Below the pieces are notes generated by a model. That model ran no database searches. It was not told the origin of the DNA and worked only from the letters and a program-made list of their open reading frames with translations. The position numbers and the translations under genes are program-made. Shown one piece after another: positions 6,315 through 13,553 of a stretch of 15,268 bases of DNA. Position 1 is the first letter of the stretch; every line of letters begins with the position of its first letter. This DNA is from CAYLZN01 sp964387935. Its GTDB lineage: Bacteria > Acidobacteriota > Vicinamibacteria > Vicinamibacterales > JAFNAJ01. The stretch spans positions 1 to 15,268 of the forward strand of contig CAYLZN010000117.1 of assembly GCA_964387935.1 (NCBI GenBank). The letters run 5' to 3'.

Positions 6315-6325
6315 AACTACCTCCC
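6312..6325 (-). promoter_or_regulatory. infC ribosome binding site with probable AUC start codon
   Basis: Read on the minus strand: GGGAGG (6325-6320), then TAGTT, then ATC (6314-6312), in frame with the IF3 N-domain seven codons before the first ATG. The TAG is the thrS stop codon. Shine-Dalgarno strength and spacing are ideal for ATC and unsuited to the ATG at 6293, which lies 26 bases from it. Confidence 0.7.
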
Positions 6326-8299
6326 GGGAAGTGCGGCGTCCGCCGCATCGACGTTCGTGGAAGACGCGGCGTCGAGCCCCTTGCGGGCGATCTCCTCGCG
6401 CGCCGTCGTCATGAAGCCGTCAAGGGTCTGCGCGCCGAGATCGCCTCCCGCGCGGCTCCTCACCGCGACGGTGCGCTCCGCGGCCTCGCGGTCGCCCACG
6501 ACGAGCATGTAAGGCAGCTTCTGCATCTGCGCTTCGCGGATTTTGTACCCGATCTTCTCCTGCCGCTCGTCCAGCACCGCCCGCAACCCGGCGCCCACCA
6601 GGGTCGTCAGGACCTGCCGTGCGTAGTCGGTGTGCCGATCGGCAATGGGCAGGACGACGATCTGCACCGGCGCGAGCCACAGGGGAAAGGCGCCCGCATA
6701 GTGCTCGATGAGCATCGCGATGAAGCGTTCGAAGCTGCCGAAGATGGCCCGGTGAATCACCACCGGGCGGTGCTCGGTGTTGTCCGCGCCGATGTACTTC
6801 AGGTCGAAGCGTTCGGGCAGCTGGTAATCCAGCTGGATCGTCGCGCACTGCCACTTGCGGCCGATCGCGTCGGTGACGTCGAAGTCGATCTTCGGGCCGT
6901 AGAACGCCCCGTCGCCCTCGTTGAGCACGTAGGCCTGGCCGGCCCGCGCGAGGGCCGCCTTGAGCTGCGCCTCCGCGTGATCCCAGGTCGCGATCTCGCC
7001 CAGGAACTCGGCCGGCCGCGTGGACAGCTTCACCACGTAGGACAGGTCGAAATCCTGATAGACGCGTTGCACGAGCCGCAGCAGTTGCTCGACTTCGCCG
7101 CCGATCTGATCCTGGGTGACGAAGCAGTGCGCATCGTCCTGGGAGAACTGCCGGACGCGCGTCAGGCCCGAGAGCACGCCCGAGGCTTCGTTGCGATGGA
7201 GCGGCGTCTGCTCGTGAAGACGCAGTGGCAGGTCCCGGTAGCTGCGCATCTCGCTGCCGAACACGAGCATGTGACCGGGACAGTTCATGGCCTTGACGCC
7301 CATCTGCTCGCCTTCGGCCTCGACCAGGAACATGTTCTGGCGGTAGTGCTGCCAGTGGCCGGAGGTCTCCCACAGGCTCTTGTTGAAGATGAGCGGCGTC
7401 TTGACCTCGACGTAGCCGGCCGGGAACAGCACGTCCCGCATGTAGTCCGCGAGGAGGTTGTAGAGCCTCGTGCCCTTCGACAGCCAGAACGTCGCGCCCG
7501 GTGCCCAGGGGTGCAGCGTGAACAGGCCCAGGTCCTTGCCGAGCCGGCGATGGTCGCGCTTGCGCGCCTCCTCGAGCCGCTTGAGGTGCGCCTGCAGCTC
7601 GGCGTCCGAGAAGAAGGCCGTCCCGTAGATGCGCTGCATCGGCTGGTTGCGCGCATCGCCCTTCCAGTAAGCGTTCGACGCGTGCAACACCTTGAAGGCC
7701 TTCAGACGCCCCGTCGAAGGGACGTGCGGGCCGACGCAGAAGTCGATGAAGGTTCCCCGGTCCTTGATCGTGTAGCAGGACACCGCGGCCTGGCCGGCGG
7801 TCTTTTCCTCGATCAGCTGGACCTTCAGCGGTTCGCCCCGCGCGGCGAAATACTGCATCGCCTCCGCTCGGTCCACCAGCTGCCGCTCGTACGGCAGGTC
7901 GGCGGCCGCGAGCTCGCGCATCTTCGCCTCGACCCGCTCGAGGTCCTCCGGCACGAAGGGCCGCTCCACGACGAAGTCGTAGAAGAAACCCTCCTCGGTG
8001 GCCGGCCCGATCCCGCACTGCGCGCCGGGAAACAGGGCCGTGACGGCCGCCGCCAGCAGGTGGGCCGTGGAGTGTCGATAGACGTGGAGCGCGGCGTCGC
8101 CGTCGGCCGGCGTCAGCACCCGGAGGCGTGCGTCATGGTCCAGCGGGAACGTCAGGTCCACCAGCCGGTCGTCGACCCACGCGGCAAGGGCCGTGCGGGC
8201 GAGACGGGGCGATATCGCCGCCGCGACCTCCGAGACGGCGGTGCCGGGCGGCACGCTGCGACTCGAGCCGTCGGGAAGCGTGACCGTGATCTCAGCCAT
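6317..8299 (-). CDS. thrS: Threonine-tRNA ligase
   Basis: ThrRS charges tRNA-Thr and edits mischarged Ser. The 660-residue product has all four domains. The N-terminal TGS domain covers about 1-62. The editing domain follows with H76-x3-H80 (HSTAH) and C188-x3-H192 (CVGPH). The class II core has the zinc ligands C340 (AMNCPGH), H391 (DDAHCF) and H516 (VIHRAI). A C-terminal anticodon-binding domain runs from about 543 (APVQIVVLPIADRH). The tail after about 640 is longer than usual and low in complexity. The ATG at 8299 is preferred; a TTG directly before it would add one residue. Neither has a strong Shine-Dalgarno sequence. The 67-base leader after tRNA-Val holds a small GC hairpin (8359-8354 with 8342-8337) and no recognisable tRNA-mimic operator. 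It probably shares a transcript with the tRNA and with infC downstream. Confidence 0.98.
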   Translation of the reverse strand: MAEITVTLPDGSSRSVPPGTAVSEVAAAISPRLARTALAAWVDDRLVDLTFPLDHDARLRVLTPADGDAALHVYRHSTAHLLAAAVTALFPGAQCGIGPATEEGFFYDFVVERPFVPEDLERVEAKMRELAAADLPYERQLVDRAEAMQYFAARGEPLKVQLIEEKTAGQAAVSCYTIKDRGTFIDFCVGPHVPSTGRLKAFKVLHASNAYWKGDARNQPMQRIYGTAFFSDAELQAHLKRLEEARKRDHRRLGKDLGLFTLHPWAPGATFWLSKGTRLYNLLADYMRDVLFPAGYVEVKTPLIFNKSLWETSGHWQHYRQNMFLVEAEGEQMGVKAMNCPGHMLVFGSEMRSYRDLPLRLHEQTPLHRNEASGVLSGLTRVRQFSQDDAHCFVTQDQIGGEVEQLLRLVQRVYQDFDLSYVVKLSTRPAEFLGEIATWDHAEAQLKAALARAGQAYVLNEGDGAFYGPKIDFDVTDAIGRKWQCATIQLDYQLPERFDLKYIGADNTEHRPVVIHRAIFGSFERFIAMLIEHYAGAFPLWLAPVQIVVLPIADRHTDYARQVLTTLVGAGLRAVLDERQEKIGYKIREAQMQKLPYMLVVGDREAAERTVAVRSRAGGDLGAQTLDGFMTTAREEIARKGLDAASSTNVDAADAALPGR

Positions 8300-8366
8300 C
8301 AACCAGTTCTGCTCATCGGGGCATTGAAGCGAGGGAAGCGGCCGCCGCCAGCAGCCGCTGAGCGGT

Positions 8367-8442
8367 TGGTAGGCGCGAGTGGAGTTGAACCACCGACCTC
8401 CTGCGTGTCAAGCAGGCGCTCTAACCACTGAGCTACGCGCCT
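8367..8442 (-). tRNA. tRNA-Val (anticodon GAC)
   Basis: The minus strand folds into a full cloverleaf of 76 bases. The acceptor stem AGGCGCG pairs perfectly with CGCGCCT. The D arm is GCTC-AGTGGTTA-GAGC. The anticodon arm is CCTGC-TTGACAC-GCAGG, giving anticodon GAC at 8409-8407. A 5-base variable loop AGGTC precedes the T arm GGTGG-TTCAACT-CCACT. The encoded 3' end is ACCA, so discriminator and CCA are in the gene. GAC reads the valine codons GUC and GUU. It is the first gene of the leftward transcript that continues into thrS. Confidence 0.97.
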
Positions 8443-8474
8443 TCCTTCGAGCCTTGGCCCACGCGCGAACGCTC

Positions 8475-8504
8475 AGTATAGCAACCGCCGTCAGATGAGG
8501 TCAA
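8475..8504 (-). promoter_or_regulatory. Sigma70-type promoter upstream of tRNA-Val and thrS
   Basis: On the minus strand TTGACC (8504-8499) is followed after 18 bases by TATACT (8480-8475), preceded by TG in the extended -10 position (TGCTATACT). The start is predicted near 8468, leaving a leader of about 26 bases before the tRNA. The promoter lies right after the stop of the S41 gene. It is the best candidate to drive tRNA-Val and the whole thrS to zapA block. Confidence 0.75.
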
Positions 8505-8517
8505 TCAACAGGGGCGC

Positions 8518-9693
8518 CTACGCGGCGGCCTTGACGGGCCTGGCCGCAAGCCGGACAAGAGCCTTGTCGAGAATCGGATCGCCTGTCGGAGGCGTCTCGC
8601 CGAGTTCGACGTCCGGCTCCTCGACGCGTTCGGTCGGCTCGACCCCCGCGCCATGGATGGGCTTGCCGGCAGCCGTCAAGTAGCGCGTCGTGGTCAGGAA
8701 CAGACCCGTGCCGTCGCTCAACCTGACCAGCTTCTGCTGGCCGGCGCGACCGAGCGTCCGCTCGCCGACGAGCTCCGCGCGTTTGTTCTCCGACAGTGCC
8801 GAGGCGAAGAGCTCGGCCGCCCCGGACGTGCCCGTCGTCACAAGGACGACCAGCGGGAGGGTCACCGTCCCGTCGCCCGGCCTGCTTTCGATCGACTCGG
8901 CCGCCTGCCCGCGCGCCTGCCGCTGGACCAGCGTGCCGGCCGGGAGGAACAGCCGCGCGGCGTCGAGGCCTCGCTCGAGCGGACCCCACGCCGTCGAGCG
9001 CAGGTCGACCACGAGGCTGGTGGCTCCGCCCTCGCGCAGCGCGTCCACGCCCTTTCTGATGGCGTCCACAGCCTCGCCCTCGAAGCTGGCAACGCGGATC
9101 AGGCCGACGCCCGGCGCGACCTGGCGCACCGTGACGGGTTCCCCGGAGGGCCGCTCGCGCACGAGGACCACGTCCTTCGGTTCCGTCGCGCTGTCCCGCA
9201 ACACGGTCAGCGTGACCTTGGAGCCGACGGGGCCACTCAGGCGCCTCCGGCCCTCGAAGAGCGACATGCGCCTGGTCGGCTCGCCGTCGATGGCGCGCAC
9301 GTAGTCGCCAGTGCGGAGGCCGGCCTTCGCCGCCGGCGATCCGTCTCGGGCGGCGACGACGCGCAGGTAGTACTGGCGAGTGAGCTCGAGGCCAACCTCT
9401 CCCGTTGGGGCGGGCTCCGGGCCTTCGATCGCCGCCACGTCCGCGGTGGACAGGTAGCTGGTGTCCGGATCGAGCCCCTCGGCCAGGCCTCGCATCGCGC
9501 CTTCCATGACGCGGTCCATCTCGACGTCTTCGACGTAGTTGTTCGCAATGAGCGAGACGACGTCTTCGAAGACGCGAAGGTGCTGGTAGGTGTCCTCCCG
9601 CGTCACGGTCTTGCCGAGCAGGCCGCCGACGACGGCGAAGGCGACAATCGGGGTCGAGACGAGAAGGACGACGAGGCGGGTACGCGTGCTCAT
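8518..9693 (-). CDS. S41 family (CtpA-like) protease homologue, probably inactive
   Basis: S41 C-terminal processing proteases cut envelope proteins with a Ser-Lys dyad. The 391-residue product has an N-terminal signal anchor (about 7-27), the NNYVEDV region, a PDZ domain (about 98-182, with GSPAAKAGLRTGDYVRAIDG), and an S41 core ending HGAGVEPT. The catalytic elements differ from the family. Where active members have S-A-S-A-S-E, this one has T-S-G-A-A-E (289-294), putting Gly291 at the nucleophile. Where they have F-G-K-G, it has L-G-R-A, putting Arg316 at the Lys position. The oxyanion segment RGNPGG is replaced by RSTAWG (232-237). I infer a non-catalytic protein, perhaps a PDZ adaptor in the periplasm. 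A shifted active site using Ser290 is possible. It starts 13 bases after envC, so the two are probably co-transcribed. No clear Shine-Dalgarno sequence was seen. Confidence 0.9.
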   Translation of the reverse strand: MSTRTRLVVLLVSTPIVAFAVVGGLLGKTVTREDTYQHLRVFEDVVSLIANNYVEDVEMDRVMEGAMRGLAEGLDPDTSYLSTADVAAIEGPEPAPTGEVGLELTRQYYLRVVAARDGSPAAKAGLRTGDYVRAIDGEPTRRMSLFEGRRRLSGPVGSKVTLTVLRDSATEPKDVVLVRERPSGEPVTVRQVAPGVGLIRVASFEGEAVDAIRKGVDALREGGATSLVVDLRSTAWGPLERGLDAARLFLPAGTLVQRQARGQAAESIESRPGDGTVTLPLVVLVTTGTSGAAELFASALSENKRAELVGERTLGRAGQQKLVRLSDGTGLFLTTTRYLTAAGKPIHGAGVEPTERVEEPDVELGETPPTGDPILDKALVRLAARPVKAAA

Positions 9694-9706
9694 AGCGATG
9701 CAGCCA

Positions 9707-10984
9707 TCAGGGACGTGAGCGCCTGGCAGACGGTGATCCCAACCATTCTAGGGGATTCACGGGCTTCCCGTCGATGCGCAGTTCGAAGTAGAGGGCGGGT
9801 GCGCCAGCCGGGGTCGGCCCGACGGTACCGAGGCGCATCCCTCGCGACACGGGAGCGCCTCGGCCGACGTCGAGGCTGCCCAGGTGTCCGTAGAGGGAGA
9901 AGACCCCGCGACCGTGATCCACGATCACCAGCCGTCCGTAGCCCGCGAACTGGTCGGCGAACGCCACGCGCCCGTCGTGGATCGACTGCACGGGCGACGC
10001 GTCGGCCGCGGCGATTTCGATGCCATTGCGCGGCAGCACGGTCCCGAAGCGCGACTGGCGGGCGCGACCGAAGTTGGCGACGACCGGGCCCGACGCGGGC
10101 CATGAGAGCGCGCCCTTGAACGCGCCGAGCGGGAGCGAGGGCACCTGGTCTCCCGGGGTGGGCGAGGTGCCCATGGGCGCGGCCAGCATGGTCTCGAGCT
10201 GGGTGTCGGCCTCGCGGAGTTCAGCGACGAGGCGGGTGGCGAGGTCGCGTTCCCGGCTCAGCCGCGACAGCAGCGCCTCGCGCGCGCGGGCCGTCTGGGC
10301 GGCGGCGGTCCTCGCGTTGGCAGCAGTGGTCGCGAGGCGCTGCGCGTCCTCGGCACGCTGTCGCTGCGCGTGGTGGAGGCGCGCGAGTTCGTCACGCTCG
10401 CGCGCGGCGTCGGTCAGCAGCGCCCGATCCCGTGCAGAGACCGCCGCGAGCAGCCGCCACGCGCGGGCCGTGTCGGTCAGGCCCTCGGGACGGATCCAGT
10501 ACCGCGGCGCATCGAGCGGGCCGAGCTGGTAGAGGCGGCGGGCACGCGCCCGCACGCCAGGGAGACGTGCCGTGGCCGCTGCCTCGAGCGTCCCGATGCG
10601 ATCGGCCGTCTCCGCCGCTTCGGCCGCCGCCACGCGACCCGAGGCCAGGGCCGCCGCTTCTTCGAGCGCATGGCGCTGCTGCGCCAGCTCGAGCCCGCGC
10701 AACTCCTGCAGCACGGAGCGTTCGCTGCTCGCCAGGCGCTCCGCCTCACGCGTCAGCACGGCGAGACGCGTGCGGGCCCGCGCCGCGAGCTCCTTGAGAT
10801 GCTCGCGCTCCTTCGCCGCCAGGGAGAGCTCGACGAGGCGGGAGGTCGACGGCCGGTCCAGCGGTTCCTGCGCGGTTGTCTCGAATCCCGGCATCGCGGC
10901 GAGCAGCAGCCATGTCAGCGCGATCGCGCGACGACCGACATCCCACGGGCGCCCGCGCGCGGCATCCGCGAAACCTGCGTCCAC
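9707..10984 (-). CDS. envC: EnvC-like murein hydrolase activator
   Basis: EnvC proteins are periplasmic activators of cell-division amidases, using a degenerate LytM (M23) domain that no longer cuts peptidoglycan. The 425-residue product has a signal-peptide-like segment (about 18-39), a long Ala/Arg/Glu-rich coiled coil (about 50-268) and a C-terminal LytM domain (about 290-416). Active M23 enzymes have H-x3-D and H-x-H zinc ligands. Here the first is replaced (LPRNGIEIAA, 317-326) and the second reads PALYFELR (396-403), as in E. coli EnvC (SLYFEIR). Only YGHL keeps its His. The closing GKPVNPLEWLG also matches EnvC. The listed GTG at 10984 leaves about 17 residues before the signal core, so a later start is possible. 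It has no proper Shine-Dalgarno sequence but a TATGCT ends six bases upstream. It is transcribed away from ruvX and precedes the S41 gene. Confidence 0.9.
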   Translation of the reverse strand: MDAGFADAARGRPWDVGRRAIALTWLLLAAMPGFETTAQEPLDRPSTSRLVELSLAAKEREHLKELAARARTRLAVLTREAERLASSERSVLQELRGLELAQQRHALEEAAALASGRVAAAEAAETADRIGTLEAAATARLPGVRARARRLYQLGPLDAPRYWIRPEGLTDTARAWRLLAAVSARDRALLTDAARERDELARLHHAQRQRAEDAQRLATTAANARTAAAQTARAREALLSRLSRERDLATRLVAELREADTQLETMLAAPMGTSPTPGDQVPSLPLGAFKGALSWPASGPVVANFGRARQSRFGTVLPRNGIEIAAADASPVQSIHDGRVAFADQFAGYGRLVIVDHGRGVFSLYGHLGSLDVGRGAPVSRGMRLGTVGPTPAGAPALYFELRIDGKPVNPLEWLGSPSARRSRP

Positions 10985-10996
10985 TCCACCAGCATA
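10985..10996 (-). promoter_or_regulatory. Candidate -10 element for leaderless envC
   Basis: TATGCT lies at 10996-10991 on the minus strand, six bases before the GTG start. That spacing would place the transcription start at the start codon. No convincing -35 was found. Support comes mainly from the matching arrangement on the ruvX side of the same gap. Confidence 0.3.
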
Positions 10997-11028
10997 CCGC
11001 GAACCCGCGGACGCCGCCCCGCGCCCGC

Positions 11029-11064
11029 TCGACAGGTTTCGCGCGCAAAGGGTAGGCTTGACCG
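11029..11064 (+). promoter_or_regulatory. Candidate promoter for ruvX-mltG, possibly leaderless
   Basis: TCGACA (11029-11034) and TAGGCT (11053-11058) are 18 bases apart. TAGGCT ends six bases before the ruvX ATG at 11065, so a transcript could start at the ATG itself. The hexamers are weak matches. A weak AGG at 11054-11056 could instead act as a ribosome binding site for a longer transcript. Confidence 0.3.
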
Positions 11065-11517
11065 ATGCGGGTGATCGCCTTCGATGTCGGCGAGCGCCGG
11101 ACCGGTGTGGCGATCAGCGACGCCACCGCCACGCTGGCGCGACCCTGGCGCGCGATTCCGGGGCTCGATCCCGTGGCCGCGGCTGCGCTGGTGCGTGAGG
11201 CGCGTGGCGACGAGGACGGCCTCGCCGCGATCGTCGTGGGCCTGCCCCGTCGTCTCGACGGCAGCCCGACTCAGCTCACCAGCCGCGCGCTCGAGTTCGC
11301 CGAGACGCTCCGGGTGCTCACGGGACTGCCGGTCGTCCTGCAGGACGAGCGGCTCACCAGCGTCGATGCGGAGCAGCGACTGGCCGTGCAGGAACGCGAC
11401 TGGCGCAAGCGCAAGGCGAAGCTCGACGCCGCGAGTGCCGCGATCATCCTTCAGGACTATCTGGACCGGCCCGCGGCGCCGGCCGGCGCCGCAGGCCTCG
11501 CGGAGCCGCACGCATGA
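11065..11517 (+). CDS. ruvX: RuvX/YqgF, putative pre-16S rRNA nuclease
   Basis: RuvX (YqgF) is an RNase H-fold, Holliday-junction-resolvase-like protein. In E. coli it is linked to maturation of the 5' end of 16S rRNA. The 150-residue product has the N-terminal strand IAFDVGERRTGVAISD with its acidic residue at D7, a central VVGLPRRLDGSPT, DERLTSVDAEQRL (about 93-105) and KAKLDAASAAIILQDYLD (about 117-134). The acidic residues expected for metal-dependent cleavage are therefore all visible. The tail is short and Ala/Pro-rich. The ATG at 11065 directly precedes the conserved strand. Its stop overlaps the mltG start (ATGA), so the two are translationally coupled. It diverges from envC across an 80-base gap. 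The ruvX-mltG pairing recalls yqgF and mltG genes found near each other in other bacteria. Confidence 0.95.
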   Translation: MRVIAFDVGERRTGVAISDATATLARPWRAIPGLDPVAAAALVREARGDEDGLAAIVVGLPRRLDGSPTQLTSRALEFAETLRVLTGLPVVLQDERLTSVDAEQRLAVQERDWRKRKAKLDAASAAIILQDYLDRPAAPAGAAGLAEPHA

Positions 11518-12647
11518 TCCCCGGCGCCCCCGTCGCGGAGCGCCAGGGTCCCGGCCCGCTGGAGCGGCCACCGGTGCAGGGCCCGCTGCGTCACCGCGCG
11601 CTGCTCGGACTCGCGGCCGTCCTGTCCGTGGGGATTCTGACGCTGGGCCTCTCCGCCTGGTGGATCACGCTGGCGGTCGAGCGGCCCTACAAGGGATGGC
11701 CGGGTGACGAGGTGTTCGTGCAGGTCCCCCAAGGCGCCGGGGTAGCCGCCATCGCTCAGCGCCTGGCCGAGGCCGGCGTCGTCCAGCGACCCTTGGTGTT
11801 CCGCCTCGCGGCCTGGCAGGCGGGCGCCGACCGACGGCTCAAGGCGGGGGAGTACCGGTTCGATCGACCCATGGCACCGCGGCGCGTCGTGGAGAAGCTG
11901 GCGAAGGGCGACGTCTACGTGCGTGAGGTCACCTTTCCCGAGGGCCTGACGATCGGAGAGATGGCAACGATCTTCGAGCGGCAGGGGCTCGGGACGGCGC
12001 AGGATTTCGTCGCGGCTGCCCGGGACGCCGCGATTGTCGCAGACCTCGATCCCGCGGCGCGCGATCTGGAGGGATACCTGTTTCCGGACACCTACCACGT
12101 CCCCCGCCGCGCGGACGCCGCGGCGCTCGTGCGTCAAATGGTCGGGCGTTTCCGCGAGGTGCTCGAGGCAGAGCAGCCCGGCGGCGCGCCGGGCCAGCGC
12201 ACGCTCCGGGAGGTCATGACGGTGGCCTCGCTCGTCGAGAAGGAGACCGGACGTGACGACGAGCGTCCGGTGGTCGCCTCCGTCTACTGGAATCGCCTCC
12301 GGGTCGGCATGGGGCTGCAGTGCGACCCGACAGTGATCTACGCACTCGCACGAGCGGGCCGATGGACGGGCAACCTCACCCGTCAGGACCTGCAGTTCGA
12401 CTCGCCCTACAACACGTACCGCTACGCGGGCTTGCCGCCGGGGCCGATTGCAGCGCCCGGGCGTGCGTCGCTGGCCGCCGCGCTCGCGCCCGCGGACACG
12501 CCCTACCTCTATTTCGTCAGTCGCAACGACGGCTCACACGCGTTCGCGCGGACGCTGACCGAACACAACGCCAACGTCCGGCGGTTCCAGGTGGAGTACT
12601 TCCGTCAGCAGCAGGCCGGGCGTTCGAAGAACGGGGCCGGCCAGTAA
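11514..12647 (+). CDS. mltG: Endolytic murein transglycosylase MltG
   Basis: MltG is an inner-membrane lytic transglycosylase that cuts nascent glycan strands and is thought to end their elongation. The 377-residue product has a short Pro/Arg-rich cytoplasmic N-terminus, one membrane helix (about 30-52), a LysM-like subdomain (about 66-135), and the YceG domain. The last contains EGYLFPDTYHVP (186-197), TVASLVEKETGRDDERP with catalytic Glu242, VYWNRLRVGMGLQCDPTVIY (257-276), SPYNTY, and YFVSRNDGSHAFARTLTEHN. A Cys replaces the common Ser in LQSDPTV. The ATG at 11514 overlaps the ruvX stop by four bases. The stop TAA at 12645-12647 directly abuts the nadK stop on the other strand, so no terminator separates the convergent genes. 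Confidence 0.96.
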   Translation: MIPGAPVAERQGPGPLERPPVQGPLRHRALLGLAAVLSVGILTLGLSAWWITLAVERPYKGWPGDEVFVQVPQGAGVAAIAQRLAEAGVVQRPLVFRLAAWQAGADRRLKAGEYRFDRPMAPRRVVEKLAKGDVYVREVTFPEGLTIGEMATIFERQGLGTAQDFVAAARDAAIVADLDPAARDLEGYLFPDTYHVPRRADAAALVRQMVGRFREVLEAEQPGGAPGQRTLREVMTVASLVEKETGRDDERPVVASVYWNRLRVGMGLQCDPTVIYALARAGRWTGNLTRQDLQFDSPYNTYRYAGLPPGPIAAPGRASLAAALAPADTPYLYFVSRNDGSHAFARTLTEHNANVRRFQVEYFRQQQAGRSKNGAGQ

Positions 12648-13553
12648 TCACCGCTCGGACCACTTCAGTTTCTGCCGCAGGATCTCGAAGTACGTGCGGG
12701 TGGCTGAGCGCACGAGACGCAGGGGCGCCTCCGCCCGCCACACGACGACCTCGTGCTGTCGCTCGAGCGGGATGGCGGTCTGCCCGTCGAAGGTGGCGAA
12801 CATCTCCTCCTGCTCGCCCCGCCGTCGCGGCTTGATGCGCACCCGCTGGGCCGCCGGGATCACGAGCGGCCGGTTCGTGAGCGTGTGAGGCGCAATCGGC
12901 GTGAGCACGAACGCATCGACCGTCGGATACACGATGGGCCCGCCGGCCGACAGGTTGTAGGCCGTGGACCCGGTCGGCGTCGCCAGGATGAGGCCATCGG
13001 CCTTGAACGTGGCCACGAACTGGTCGTCGACCCAGACCGAGAGGTCGATGATCCGCGACAGGGCGCCCTTGGTGATGACGACGTCGTTGAGGACCAGATG
13101 GTCGTGCGTCGTCACGCCGGGCGAGTGGACGTGACACCGCAGCATCAGACGTTCCTCGATGCTCGCCTTGCCGTGCAGCACCGCGTCGAGCGTCGGGTAC
13201 ATCTCGGCCAGCGTGACCTCGGTGAGAAAGCCCAGGCTGCCGAAGTTGACGCCGAGGATCGGCACACTGGTGCCGGCCCGTGCGATGCGGCCGGCCATGG
13301 CCAGCAGCGTGCCATCGCCACCCAGGACGACGACCAGATCCACCCGTCGAGACAGCTCGTCGACCGGAGCGATGTGCACGCCAGGGATCGACTGACCGAG
13401 TGACGCGGTGTCCTCATCGGCGACCACCTCGACCTCGCGGGCCTGAAGCCAGGCGGCCAGCTCTCGCAGCAGGGGCGTCGCCGCGGTCAAATGGTGCTTC
13501 GCCACGAGAGCCACACGCGTCGTGGCGCGGCGAGGGGGAGAGGGTTCAGCCAT
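12648..13553 (-). CDS. nadK: NAD kinase
   Basis: NAD kinase phosphorylates NAD to NADP in the cytoplasm. The 301-residue product has the ATP-binding GGDGT motif (78-82, in VVVLGGDGTLL), GVNFGSLGFLTE (101-112), the LND motif (155-157) and the NAD-binding GSTAYNLSAGGPIV segment (195-208), in the normal order. The ending (TRTYFEILRQKLKWSER) is typical for the family. The N-terminal 12 residues are a Pro/Arg-rich lead before VALVAKHH. The ATG at 13553 overlaps the end of tlyA by eight bases, which suggests translational coupling. Its stop meets the mltG stop with no base between. The tlyA-nadK pair is common in bacteria, often followed by recN, which is not present here. Confidence 0.97.
   Translation of the reverse strand: MAEPSPPRRATTRVALVAKHHLTAATPLLRELAAWLQAREVEVVADEDTASLGQSIPGVHIAPVDELSRRVDLVVVLGGDGTLLAMAGRIARAGTSVPILGVNFGSLGFLTEVTLAEMYPTLDAVLHGKASIEERLMLRCHVHSPGVTTHDHLVLNDVVITKGALSRIIDLSVWVDDQFVATFKADGLILATPTGSTAYNLSAGGPIVYPTVDAFVLTPIAPHTLTNRPLVIPAAQRVRIKPRRRGEQEEMFATFDGQTAIPLERQHEVVVWRAEAPLRLVRSATRTYFEILRQKLKWSER

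Noticed and set aside
8300..8366. T-box or threonyl-tRNA-like operator before thrS
   Set aside because: The 67 bases are too short for a T-box and show only a small GC hairpin.
6632..8431. 599-codon plus-strand open frame opposite thrS
   Set aside because: It is a shadow of thrS and even runs through the tRNA-Val gene.
8653..10119. 488-codon plus-strand open frame opposite the S41 gene and envC
   Set aside because: It spans two genes on the other strand and has no family-like motif.
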